Part shown: piece by piece, positions 1 to 8,323 of the stretch
Layout of the letters: each line of letters begins with the position of its first letter
Numbering within the stretch: position 1 is the first letter of the stretch
Source of the DNA: Nitrospirales bacterium
Lineage (GTDB): Bacteria; Nitrospirota; Nitrospiria; Nitrospirales; UBA8639
DNA length: 64,000 nucleotides
Reading direction: 5' to 3'
NCBI GenBank assembly: GCA_012270585.1
Contig: JAAXIB010000027.1
Coordinates: 1 to 64,000 of the forward strand
Program-made: the position numbers and the translations under genes
Notes under the pieces: model-generated
What the model was told of the DNA's origin: nothing
The model's input: the letters and a program-made list of their open reading frames with translations, nothing else
The model's database searches: none

Positions 1-219
1 ATTGGCTAGCATCCAGTATAAGTCCCAAAATTCCCTGGCCCGAGAAGCCCCCAGGCCGAATCTGTCCTGTACCCGAAAACGAAGGCCGTCGAGACAGCTT
101 GTCCGCACGCCGTGATCGAAGTTGCCTGTCTTCGGATTTTCTGATAACGTGTCTAAGTGTTTAGGTTATAGTAGGCACATCTTCCTTCAACCAGACCTAT
201 CTTTCTTGAGAGAACCTAT
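1..219 (+). promoter_or_regulatory. upstream region of hflKC
   Basis: No credible gene is seen in this stretch. A TATAGT hexamer at 167-172, about 48 bases before the hflK start, is a reasonable -10 element. I could not assign a convincing -35. The left edge may include the tail of an unseen neighbour. Confidence 0.3.
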
Positions 220-1257
220 ATGGCTTGGGAACCAAGAGATCCATGGGGTCAACAAGGCGGGGCCGATCCCCTTGATGATGTCATCAATAAAGCCAAAGAA
301 CAATGGCAACGTATGAAGCCGACCCGCGGGATGAAGTCCATCATCCTGGTCGTGGCTGGCATCCTGATTCTCTCTCAATCGGTCTTCAAAGTCGAACCCG
401 ACGAAGAAGGACTCGTCAAACGGTTCGGCGACGTGGTTCGGACCGTCGAACCGGGTCCCCACCTCAAAATCCCCTTTATTGAAAGCGTGGTCACGCCGAA
501 GGTGCAAAAACTCCACCGTATCGAAGTCGGGTTTCGCACCAATACCCGGGGGCGGGCTCAAATCGTCCCGCAGGAAGCCCTCATGCTGACCGGGGACATG
601 AACATTCTGTCCGTCGAATTCATCGTCCAATACAAAATCAGCCAAGCCAAAGACTACCTGTTCAACGTGGCGAATATTGAAGAAACCATACGGAAATCGG
701 CAGAGGCCGCGATGCGGGAAATCATCGGCAAAAATAAAATCGACGAGGCATTAACCGTGGGCAAAGCCGCAATCCAGCAGTCCACGCAGGACCTCCTGCA
801 AACCATCGTCGATGAGTATCAGGGCGGCGTCCAGATTGCCACCGTGCAATTGCTCGACGTCAATCCGCCACAGAAAGTGGCGAAGTTCTTTAAAGACGTG
901 GCCAGTGCCAAGGAGGAACGGGAGCAATTGATCAACCAGGCCCATGGGTATCGGAACGACATCATTCCGAAAGCCAAGGGACAAGCGGCCCAGGACGTCA
1001 ACGAAGCCAAGGGTTACGCTCAAGCCAGAATCGCGCGCGCCGAAGGTGAAGCCAACCACTTTTTGCAGACGCTGGCGGAATACAAAAAGGCCAAAGACGT
1101 GATCGGCAAGCGCCTGTATATCGAAACCATGGAAGAAGTCCTTTCACGAGTCGACAAGATCATTCTGGATTCAAAAGCCGCGGGGAACGTGCTGCCGTAC
1201 CTCCCGTTGGAGCGGTTACAAAAACTGCCGGGCAGAAAAGCGGAGGCCGCGCCCTGA
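220..1257 (+). CDS. hflK: HflK, membrane protease regulator (SPFH/band 7)
   Basis: HflK-type SPFH protein of 345 residues, normal family length. In other bacteria HflK and HflC form a large inner-membrane assembly around FtsH and modulate its proteolysis. The sequence shows a Gly/Pro-rich cytoplasmic N-terminus, one transmembrane segment at about residues 39-55, a band 7 domain starting near EEGLVKRFG, and an Ala/Glu/Lys-rich helical region at about 230-300 (KEEREQLINQA, ARIARAEGEA). The next gene is hflC, whose ATG overlaps this stop by one base (TGATG), so the two are cotranscribed and probably translationally coupled. The identification rests on the gene pair and domain order. Confidence 0.93.
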   Translation: MAWEPRDPWGQQGGADPLDDVINKAKEQWQRMKPTRGMKSIILVVAGILILSQSVFKVEPDEEGLVKRFGDVVRTVEPGPHLKIPFIESVVTPKVQKLHRIEVGFRTNTRGRAQIVPQEALMLTGDMNILSVEFIVQYKISQAKDYLFNVANIEETIRKSAEAAMREIIGKNKIDEALTVGKAAIQQSTQDLLQTIVDEYQGGVQIATVQLLDVNPPQKVAKFFKDVASAKEEREQLINQAHGYRNDIIPKAKGQAAQDVNEAKGYAQARIARAEGEANHFLQTLAEYKKAKDVIGKRLYIETMEEVLSRVDKIILDSKAAGNVLPYLPLERLQKLPGRKAEAAP

Positions 1258-2114
1258 TGAAACAAAACCTGCTCGTCGGCATTATCGGCGTCCTGGTCCT
1301 GCTGATCGTGTTGGGGGCTTCTCCGTTCTTCATTCTCGATCTGACTCAAACGGCCATCGTGGTCCAACTCGGGAAACCCAAGCGGACCGTGACGGAGCCC
1401 GGGCTCAAGTTCAAACTGCCCTTCGTCCAGGAAGTCCGGTACTTCGACAAGCGACTCCTGGATTACGACGTTCCCGCCCGCGAAGTCATCACCCAGGACA
1501 AAAAGACCATCCTGATCGACAATTTCGCCAAGTGGAAAATCGTCGATCCCCTGGAGGTCTACAAGGCGTTCCAAACGCAACGGGGCGCGCTTCAACGGCT
1601 GGACGACATCATCTATTCCGAACTTCGCGTGGAACTGGGCCGGCACGAACTTTCGGAAATTGTCTCCGCGAACCGTTTGCTGATCATGTCCGAGGTGGCC
1701 AAACGCTCCAATGAAAAAGCCTCGAAATACGGCTTGGAAGTCCTGGACGTCCGCATCAAACGCGCGGATCTGCCCGAACAAAACGCCAAGGCCGTGTTTG
1801 ATCGGATGCAAGCCGAGCGGGAACGAATCGCCAAACAATACAAGGCCGAAGGTGCGGAAGAAGCTCAGAAAATTCGCTCGGACGCCGAAAAGGACCGGGA
1901 AATCCTGTTGGCCGAGGCCTATAAAACCGCCCAGGAAATTCGCGGTCAAGGTGACGCCAAGGCCTTCAAGATTTACGCCGATGCGTATCGCCAGGACCCG
2001 AAATTCTTTGAATTCGTTCGTTCCATGGAAGCCTACCGGAAAACGTTCTCCAAAGATACGACCATGGTGTTGAGCCCCGACTCCGAATTTTTGCAATTCC
2101 TCAAGAAACGCTGA
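1257..2114 (+). CDS. hflC: HflC, membrane protease regulator (SPFH/band 7)
   Basis: Partner of HflK, 285 residues. It has an N-terminal transmembrane helix at about residues 5-27, then a band 7/SPFH domain (TAIVVQLGKPKRTVTEPGL), the HflC-typical stretches VLDVRIKRADLPEQ and AVFDRMQAERERIA, and a C-terminal Ala/Glu-rich helix ending in SPDSEFLQFLK, a typical HflC tail. The start overlaps the hflK stop. Expected to sit in the inner membrane with its bulk in the periplasm, bound to HflK and FtsH. The region downstream is repeat-rich with no further operon member. Confidence 0.93.
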   Translation: MKQNLLVGIIGVLVLLIVLGASPFFILDLTQTAIVVQLGKPKRTVTEPGLKFKLPFVQEVRYFDKRLLDYDVPAREVITQDKKTILIDNFAKWKIVDPLEVYKAFQTQRGALQRLDDIIYSELRVELGRHELSEIVSANRLLIMSEVAKRSNEKASKYGLEVLDVRIKRADLPEQNAKAVFDRMQAERERIAKQYKAEGAEEAQKIRSDAEKDREILLAEAYKTAQEIRGQGDAKAFKIYADAYRQDPKFFEFVRSMEAYRKTFSKDTTMVLSPDSEFLQFLKKR

Positions 2115-2122
2115 AACGAACA

Positions 2123-2338
2123 TTGTGGATTTTTGATTTTGGATTGCTGATTTTCCCAAATCCAAAATCCACAATCAGCAATCCACAATTTCCTCCTACA
2201 TGGAAGCCGAAGAGTTGACAGCCATATTCACCGCCTCAGGTCGTACCGCAAAAACCGGAAAATGATAGCTGATTGCTAATTTTTGATTGTGGATTGCTTT
2301 TTTCTCAATCCAAAATCCACAATCAGCAATCCAAAATT
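2123..2338. repeat. two copies of an AT-rich inverted repeat
   Basis: Copy 1 (about 2123-2192) and copy 2 (about 2263-2338) both combine TTTTGGATTGCTGATT-like and AATCCAAAATCCACAATCAG-like halves that pair with each other, so each can form a long imperfect hairpin. They fill the gap between hflC and the pentapeptide-repeat gene. Placement and shape suggest a dispersed intergenic palindrome. They may also stop transcription from hflC, though no clear U-tract follows. Confidence 0.7.
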
Positions 2339-2345
2339 CCTCCTC

Positions 2346-2999
2346 ATGGCCAATCAAGAGCATCTCGATCTGTTATTCCAAGGGCTGGAAGTCTGGAACA
2401 AATTTCGACGCACCCAACCAACCGTGCAACCCGACCTCCGGGAAGCCGATCTCTCGGGTTATGATTTCACCAAAATGGATTTTACCAGGTGTGACCTGAC
2501 TGGCGCGGATTTGTCCGACGCCTACTTACTCCGGGCCAATCTGGAAGAAGCCGATCTCACCGGAGCCGATCTCACGGAAGCAGACATCATCGAAGCCAAT
2601 CTGCTCAAGGCGACCCTCACCAACGCGACGCTCGTGATGGTGGACCTCAGTGGAACGGGCCTGATCCGCGCGGATCTGGCAGGCGCGGATCTCACCAAAG
2701 CCAACCTGACGCGCGCATCACTACCTTGGGGAAATTTGCAGGGGTGCAAGCTGGTGCAAACCAACCTGAGGATGGCTGACTTGCGGGAAACCGATCTCAC
2801 GGAAGCAGACTTGTCCGAAGCCAACCTGAAAGACGCTTCTCTGACCGGAGCCGTGTTTCAACGAGCCAATCTGCAAGGCGCCAAAAACGTGTCGATGACA
2901 TACCTCGGAAAGGCCAAGTCGCTTTTCCAGGCCAGCCTCAATCCTCAGATTCATAAAGAAATTGAAAAGAACTACCCGCACCTGCTGAGGCAGCCGTAA
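2346..2999 (+). CDS. pentapeptide-repeat protein
   Basis: 217-residue protein made almost entirely of A(D/N)Lxx pentapeptides from about residue 35 to 190 (for example ADLSDAYLLRANLEEADLTG), expected to fold as a right-handed quadrilateral beta-helix. The reading frame is open further upstream, but that part only translates the inverted repeat, so I chose the ATG at 2346. The ribosome-binding site is poor. No signal peptide or other domain is seen. Pentapeptide proteins have varied roles, some as DNA mimics that shield gyrase. Nothing here identifies the role of this one. Confidence 0.85.
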   Translation: MANQEHLDLLFQGLEVWNKFRRTQPTVQPDLREADLSGYDFTKMDFTRCDLTGADLSDAYLLRANLEEADLTGADLTEADIIEANLLKATLTNATLVMVDLSGTGLIRADLAGADLTKANLTRASLPWGNLQGCKLVQTNLRMADLRETDLTEADLSEANLKDASLTGAVFQRANLQGAKNVSMTYLGKAKSLFQASLNPQIHKEIEKNYPHLLRQP

Positions 3000-3045
3000 G
3001 CCCCCACCCTCACGGACACGCCGAAGCCAGAGAAAACAACCTCCT

Positions 3046-4011
3046 TTAGTGCAGGGAGCCGGCCTCCCGGTTTCTTCTGATGAGAACAATACGTCCCAGC
3101 AGATGCTCCGGCGGGTTCATGGGAGGCTCGATCAAATCGACACGCGGTCCGACGCCTTGAACCAGACGAAGGCCATCGGAGGTCCGAACGAACCCTTTCG
3201 CTCGCAGGGCGCGACGTGCTCGAATTCGGCGGACCAGCGTTTCGGGGGCGATGCCCTGCTCAATGACGCATTCTTCCGCCTCAAACGCCTCATGGGTATG
3301 TGGTTCACGTGTCGGCGTTCTGGCGGCTCTCTTGGAAAAGTTACCGGGATCAGGAGGAAACAGCACCGGCGTACCGACGCAGGCGTGAACGGCCGGCACG
3401 ATGGGAGTCCCCGAAGCCATGTGCTGTACCCGTTCATGGACCTGCTGACGTTGTTCCGAAGGAACGAGATCCAGTTTGTTCAGGATCAACAAATCGGCCG
3501 ATGACACCTGCTGTTCAAAAGTCCCTTCCAGATCACGCCCTTCCGTCACCTGTTCGGCATTCACCACCACCGCCGAGAGACATTCACCGACCCACTCGGA
3601 CACCGGTTCGCGCCAGAAATTCAGAAGCGTGTCAAAGGGTAAGGCCACACCGGACGTTTCGACGACGATCCGATCGGGATGAACCTCTTCCCGTATCCGT
3701 TGAAGCGTCGTCACGAATTCATCGGATAGTTTGCAACAGACGCACCCGCCTTCCAATTCGACGTAATTTTGGCCGGCCTGGTTTCCCAACAGAGCCTGAT
3801 CGATTCCCAAGTCACCGAATTCATTCGACACGACCGCTATCCGCACCCCCTGCGCCTGTGCCTCTTCAAGCAGATGCCGAACGAGCGTAGTCTTCCCGGC
3901 GCCCAAGAATCCGGACACGACCAGGGCCGGCACGCTGTTTCCCGTGCTCGGCAAGTCACCAGCCGGCTTCTTGTGCTCAAGCGATGAAGGAGAATTATCC
4001 TGTGGCGTCAT
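3046..4011 (-). CDS. CobW/HypB/UreG-family GTPase (metal chaperone type)
   Basis: 321-residue G3E GTPase. It shows the P-loop GFLGAGKTT near residue 34, the CobW-family metal-binding motif GGCVCCKL, the Walker B-like ETSG segment and the guanine-specificity motif NKLD. These proteins deliver or allocate metals (zinc, cobalt, nickel). The CxCC motif suits the zinc/cobalt COG0523 branch. A His/Glu-containing stretch (EPHTHEAFEAEE) may add metal binding. The C-terminal CobW_C domain looks short. It stands alone with no metal enzyme beside it, so the metal is not assigned. Confidence 0.85.
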   Translation of the reverse strand: MTPQDNSPSSLEHKKPAGDLPSTGNSVPALVVSGFLGAGKTTLVRHLLEEAQAQGVRIAVVSNEFGDLGIDQALLGNQAGQNYVELEGGCVCCKLSDEFVTTLQRIREEVHPDRIVVETSGVALPFDTLLNFWREPVSEWVGECLSAVVVNAEQVTEGRDLEGTFEQQVSSADLLILNKLDLVPSEQRQQVHERVQHMASGTPIVPAVHACVGTPVLFPPDPGNFSKRAARTPTREPHTHEAFEAEECVIEQGIAPETLVRRIRARRALRAKGFVRTSDGLRLVQGVGPRVDLIEPPMNPPEHLLGRIVLIRRNREAGSLH

Positions 4012-4176
4012 AGGTTTTCAAACGCATAAAACCCTCTCCCATCAAGGGAGAGGAAACTTTATCTACTCCCCTGCCCCTCCTGCAAAGAAAGGAATCAGAG
4101 GGTCAGCCTGCTGTCAGCGAATGAGTGAATATGCACATCGTTGACAACCCCGGTCGGGCTTTATGAGAATGCCTGA

Positions 4177-4353
4177 ATGGACACGCCTTCGCCAACGTCA
4201 TCCGACTGCCCGTCGGAGACCGACCTTCCCGACCGCCAATGCACCTGGTGCCGGGTCACCATGACGAAACGCCTCGTGGCTGACGGTCGCTTCATTCATT
4301 ACACCTGCCCATCATGTCTTTTTCAACATACCGGAAAAACTCTTCCACGCTGA
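4177..4353 (+). CDS. very small zinc-ribbon-like protein
   Basis: 58-residue open frame from an ATG at 4177. It contains two CxxC knuckles, C22-TW-C25 and C44-PS-C47, separated by 18 residues, with a nearby His at 41. That is the layout of a treble-clef or ribbon zinc site. The remainder is hydrophilic. A weak GAGAA lies about 10 bases upstream. It sits in an otherwise empty 420-base gap between the CobW-type GTPase and the TraB-family gene, both on the opposite strand. Support is only the paired cysteine pattern, so a chance open frame is possible. Confidence 0.5.
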   Translation: MDTPSPTSSDCPSETDLPDRQCTWCRVTMTKRLVADGRFIHYTCPSCLFQHTGKTLPR

Positions 4354-4432
4354 GAAGAAGAGGCGTTGGTCGCACGTCTTCACAGGCCAACGCTCGCACC
4401 GTCTTGCTACGACCGGGGGCAAGCAATCCGGG

Positions 4433-5659
4433 CTAGAACAAATTCGACACGATGCGCGTGCCGCCGACCCATGTGCCGATGACGCTGCCGATGGTGGGAA
4501 ACAAGAAGGCCAGGAACACCCGTAACAACCGGCTTTGCCACCAGCGACGCGGAATAACCACGTCTTCGGCCACGGTTTGAAATTCACGTACGATCGGTGG
4601 TTGCATGTAGGCTTGGACAAATGCCGTCACGTATCCGACGCCGATCACCGGCGTCAGACTCGTAAACGGCGCTCCGGCCACTGCCACGACAATCGTAAAA
4701 GGGTGAGCCCAGGCCAGTAATGCCCCCAAGCCGCTGGGCACACCGTTGGCCACGATCCAAAAGACGGCATTGTCTCCGGCCGCTGCGGCCCCTTTCTGAT
4801 AGCCAATCAAGGCGATTGAACCCACAATAATGGCCGGGATCGCCCACCCTATCCATTTCCACGCCGGAGACACTGGTGGAATCACGTCCAAGCCGTCCAG
4901 GTTGCCCCGCCGCTCGCCCTGGAGAATGGCTTTAATTCCCTCCACGTGTCCGGCTCCAACCACCGAGACGATCGTCTTGCCTTCTGCCTGCAAGGTTTTT
5001 CCCGCCAGATAGTGGTCCCGTTCGTCGATCAACACGGTTTTCAACGTGGGGATTTCCCTGCCCAACTCCTGCATCATGTCCGACAATACGTCCTGCTTTT
5101 TCAAATCCTGTAAAGACTCCTCGCTCACGGGCTTGGTATCGAATACGCTCAAAATCAGCGACGAAACCAACATGCTCTTCTTGAAGAACGGGGTGGACCG
5201 CCAGGCACGTCGCATGGTGACTCGTATGTCGCGGTCGCAGAGGAAAATGGGGATGTCGCGCTTTTTGGCCACGTTGATGGCTTCCAGCATCTCGGTGCCT
5301 GGCAGGACCCCAAGCTGATCCCCCAGTCGCTTTTGATAGGAGGCCAACAGGACGTTGGCCAACATGGTACTGAGCTGTTTTTTCCGGATCACCTCTTTGA
5401 GGTCGAACGACTCCCATTTCTGCTGCTGGGACAAGGCTTCGTACCGGCGGGAATCCAATTCAACGCAGACCGCATCCGGCCGTTCCTCTTCGATGACGGC
5501 GCGAACCAGGTCCGCGGATTCTCGTGACACGTGAACCGTCCCGACCAGGACAATCGTTTTGTCCTGCACGGTCAGGACGTGCACTTCCGGGGAAGAGCGG
5601 ACCGTGCCGGGAGCGGCCTTGGGCCGCGGCACGGTCTCCTGCCCATTACCTGTTTCCAT
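4433..5659 (-). CDS. TraB/PrgY-family membrane protein
   Basis: 408 residues. The N-terminal half carries the TraB/PrgY family marks: GTVHVSRES near the start, DAVCVELDSRRYEAL, the central DERDHYLAGK and VVGAGHVEGI. The C-terminal 150 residues hold about four hydrophobic segments. Family members include enterococcal PrgY, which reduces pheromone signalling, and archaeal and organellar homologues. They are often discussed as metal-dependent hydrolases related to Tiki/GumN. The substrate here is unknown. The gene lies about 26 bases downstream of the small gene at 5686 on the same strand and may be cotranscribed with it. Confidence 0.85.
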   Translation of the reverse strand: METGNGQETVPRPKAAPGTVRSSPEVHVLTVQDKTIVLVGTVHVSRESADLVRAVIEEERPDAVCVELDSRRYEALSQQQKWESFDLKEVIRKKQLSTMLANVLLASYQKRLGDQLGVLPGTEMLEAINVAKKRDIPIFLCDRDIRVTMRRAWRSTPFFKKSMLVSSLILSVFDTKPVSEESLQDLKKQDVLSDMMQELGREIPTLKTVLIDERDHYLAGKTLQAEGKTIVSVVGAGHVEGIKAILQGERRGNLDGLDVIPPVSPAWKWIGWAIPAIIVGSIALIGYQKGAAAAGDNAVFWIVANGVPSGLGALLAWAHPFTIVVAVAGAPFTSLTPVIGVGYVTAFVQAYMQPPIVREFQTVAEDVVIPRRWWQSRLLRVFLAFLFPTIGSVIGTWVGGTRIVSNLF

Positions 5660-5685
5660 GGTGACACCACAAACGGCTTCGAACC

Positions 5686-5997
5686 CTACAAATCCAACAT
5701 GTACGTGACATTATCTCCCCCGAACGCCTTGACCTTGCCTTCGATCATCTTTTCGTTTTGACTGTACACTCTCACGGTGACGTCCTGTCGCCCCGTCAAC
5801 GACTTCATCTGCTGCATCAACGTCAGCACGATCTTCCTGCCTCGGTCCCGGTCGACCGCCAGCCGCCGGTAAAAGTCTTCGGTGACGTGCAGTTGCAGAA
5901 GGTCTCCCTTGACCAGAATGTCATCCACGGCCCCGGTCTGACCCAATAGCGAACGTATGCGCTCGGCAACCTGTTCATCCGTCAGCGCTTGACTCAT
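5686..5997 (-). CDS. small protein of unknown function
   Basis: 103 residues from an ATG at 5997. The frame is open further upstream, but those residues are the translation of a dispersed palindromic repeat (6059-6154) and are not likely protein. The protein is charged and soluble, mostly predicted helix then strand (ALTDEQVAERIRSLLG, then TVRVYSQNEKMIEGK). No family is recognised. It precedes the TraB-family gene on the same strand with a 26-base gap. Confidence 0.6.
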   Translation of the reverse strand: MSQALTDEQVAERIRSLLGQTGAVDDILVKGDLLQLHVTEDFYRRLAVDRDRGRKIVLTLMQQMKSLTGRQDVTVRVYSQNEKMIEGKVKAFGGDNVTYMLDL

Positions 5998-6058
5998 GAC
6001 GTTGCGAATTTCCTCGTCACCGCAGCCATTCTGGCCTTGACACGAACATAACCCGAAT

Positions 6059-6154
6059 CTGTCATTCCTGCGGAAGCAGGAATCCAGTGTCTTTCGACTC
6101 CGAAACGAAGGAAAAGCAAAGACACTGGATCCCCGATCAAGTCGGGGATGACAG
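6059..6154. repeat. dispersed inverted repeat (CATTCCTGCGGAAGCAGGAATCC type)
   Basis: Outer arms CTGTCATTCC and GGGGATGACAG and the inner arms CAGTGTCTTT and AAAGACACTG pair, making a long hairpin. Related partial copies lie at about 19205-19235 (CATTCCCGCGAAAGCGGGAATCC) and 22069-22103. This is the common genomic palindrome whose translation reads like a CHPRLDRGS peptide, and it creates false N-terminal extensions of neighbouring genes. Confidence 0.75.
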
Positions 6155-6189
6155 AACAAGACAAAACGAAAAGCAAAAACCCAGGAAAC

Positions 6190-7983
6190 CTAGACAATGC
6201 GTTCCGTCGCCTGCTCCAACCAATCAGCCGTGGACGAATCAACCAGCGGCCCGATGCTCTCCCGCACGCGGGTGTGGTAGGCATTGAGCCAATCTCTTTC
6301 CGTTACATTCAATAAGCTCCCGTCGATAAGCGAGGCATCAAACGGCACGAGCGTGATCGTCTCGAACGCGAACCATTCCCGGCCCGCCCCGTCACCCGTC
6401 GCAGCCAGGATCACCACAACGAGGTTTTCCAACCGAATTCCATATTCTCCGTTTTTGTAATACCCGGGTTCGTTTGAAAGGATCATGCCGGGTTGTAACG
6501 CAACCGTATGCCCTCCTTTCGAGATCCGCTGAGGTCCTTCGTGGACACCCAGGTAACTCCCCACCCCGTGCCCGGTCCCATGGTCATAATCCAACCCCAC
6601 TTCCCAAAGTGGCCGCCGGGCCAGAGCATCGAGTTGTGCGCCGGTCGTTCCTTTCGGAAAGGTGGCCGTGGCGAGGGCAATGTGTCCTTTGAGGACACGG
6701 GTGTACCGATCCCGATGCTCCGGGGTAGGGGACCCGATGGCAATCGTTCTGGTGATGTCGGTCGTGCCGTCCAAATACTGTCCCCCTGAATCCACCAGGT
6801 ACAACGTGCCGGGGGCAAGCATTCGAGGTTGCTGATCGGCTGCCCGGTAATGCACGATTGCCCCATTGGAGCCGGACGCGGAAATCGTGGGAAAGCTGCT
6901 ATCCTGCCAGAGCGGTTGCCGTCTGCGGCAGGCATCGAGATACGCTTGGGCGTCGCGTTCGGAGAGGCGGCCCTTCCCCGCTTCCTGGCTCAACCAGGCG
7001 AGAAATTGACATACCGCGGCGCCATCTCTTTTTTGCGCTGCCCGCGCCCCACTGATCTCCACCGTATTTTTGCAGGCCTTGGGCAACAGACACGGGTCGT
7101 CCTCTTCGATCACCTGGGCCCCGACTCGAACCAGGTGCTCAGGAATCCAGCTTGCCGTACGATTCGGGTCGCACAACACGCGTTCACCCGCCTTTCCCAA
7201 TTGTTCCAAGGCATCATGAAATTCGGAAACAGAACGAATCCGCACGGACGGGCCCAAATGCGACGTCAAGGCATCGGACACTTTGTGCACATCGAGAAAG
7301 AGCGACGCCGTGCCGTCCTGATACAGCAGGGCGAAGCCAAGGGGTAACGGCGTATGCTCCACGTCCCCGCCGCGGATATTTAAGAGCCAGGCGATGGAAT
7401 CCGGAGCCGTCAGGACGGCCACTCCGATCCCATCATTTTTCAATTGCCTGGAAAGCTGGTGCCGTTTGTCTTCCGAGGACTTTCCCGTATAGGCGAGATC
7501 ATGCGGCACTACCTTGGCCTCGGGAGGAGCGGGACGATCATCCCATAACGCATCGATGGGATTCGGTTCACACGGCATCAACGCGGCACCGGCTTTGGAA
7601 CAGGCCTCTTTCAATCGTTTGACTTCCTGCGGTGTATGCAGCCACGGATCATATCCCAGTTTGTCGCCGGGCCGGAGAACGGCGGACAACCAAGAATGCA
7701 CCGGTTCCTCGATGAGATGCCGGGGGGTAAACACCCGCACGTCGACTTGAGAGCGGACTTGTAGGGTATAGCGTCCATCCACGAAGATCGAGGCCTGCTC
7801 GGAAAGCACCACCGCCGTCCCTGCAGAACCCGTAAACCCCGTCAACCACGCCAACCGCTCGGCACAAGCCGGCAAATACTCATTCTGGTACTCGTCGGCA
7901 TGGGGGACGATGAACCCGGACAATTCTTGTCGGGCTAACTGTCCACGCAATGCACGGACCCGCTCTTCACAGGCAGTTGACAT
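6190..7983 (-). CDS. Xaa-Pro aminopeptidase (aminopeptidase P, M24B)
   Basis: 597-residue three-domain aminopeptidase P resembling eukaryotic XPNPEP1 more than short bacterial PepP. Two creatinase-like N-terminal domains (SGFIVPHADEYQNEY, ASIFVDGRYTLQV) precede a pita-bread catalytic domain with metal ligands in YLVDSGGQYLDGTTDITRT (two Asp), GTGHGVGSYLGVHEGP (His) and the Glu-containing LSNEPGYY and IRLENLV. It should cleave N-terminal residues that precede proline, using two metal ions, in the cytoplasm. An ATG at 7983 directly follows an in-frame GTG. I use the ATG. Confidence 0.92.
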   Translation of the reverse strand: MSTACEERVRALRGQLARQELSGFIVPHADEYQNEYLPACAERLAWLTGFTGSAGTAVVLSEQASIFVDGRYTLQVRSQVDVRVFTPRHLIEEPVHSWLSAVLRPGDKLGYDPWLHTPQEVKRLKEACSKAGAALMPCEPNPIDALWDDRPAPPEAKVVPHDLAYTGKSSEDKRHQLSRQLKNDGIGVAVLTAPDSIAWLLNIRGGDVEHTPLPLGFALLYQDGTASLFLDVHKVSDALTSHLGPSVRIRSVSEFHDALEQLGKAGERVLCDPNRTASWIPEHLVRVGAQVIEEDDPCLLPKACKNTVEISGARAAQKRDGAAVCQFLAWLSQEAGKGRLSERDAQAYLDACRRRQPLWQDSSFPTISASGSNGAIVHYRAADQQPRMLAPGTLYLVDSGGQYLDGTTDITRTIAIGSPTPEHRDRYTRVLKGHIALATATFPKGTTGAQLDALARRPLWEVGLDYDHGTGHGVGSYLGVHEGPQRISKGGHTVALQPGMILSNEPGYYKNGEYGIRLENLVVVILAATGDGAGREWFAFETITLVPFDASLIDGSLLNVTERDWLNAYHTRVRESIGPLVDSSTADWLEQATERIV

Positions 7984-8323
7984 CACGCAACTCGACCTTT
8001 TACTTCACGACAACTCTTCAATTATGACACGATCCTATGACTGGAGGCAGGGTTAAAACTCCTTAATGTCGGAATTTTCCCGATTCGAAGATACCTCGAC
8101 AAGAATCCACGTCACGGCACAAAACAACAGGATTTACTCTTGCTAAGGATAGTCAACTTGATAACCGATGACAACTTATCGGCTCGGCACGACAGAAATG
8201 CTTTTTCACAAGAAAGTTCTCCTGACAATCACCCCCATCTTCTTTTGCTTTCTGAATCGCGCGGTGTGCAAAAAAGGCGACAAGTAAAAACGGAGATAGG
8301 TGGCGAAGGCCGCGAATCCGAAT
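7984..8323. other. intergenic stretch without recognisable genes
   Basis: About 340 bases between the upstream end of the aminopeptidase P gene and the 3' end of the NERD gene. Short open frames here have no recognisable sequence. Base composition shifts toward AT on the right, marking the edge of the AT-rich NERD segment. Confidence 0.4.

Noticed and set aside
6000-6159. Longer N-terminus for the small protein at 5686
   Set aside because: The extra codons translate the dispersed CATTCCTGCGG palindrome. ATG 5997 is the sensible start.
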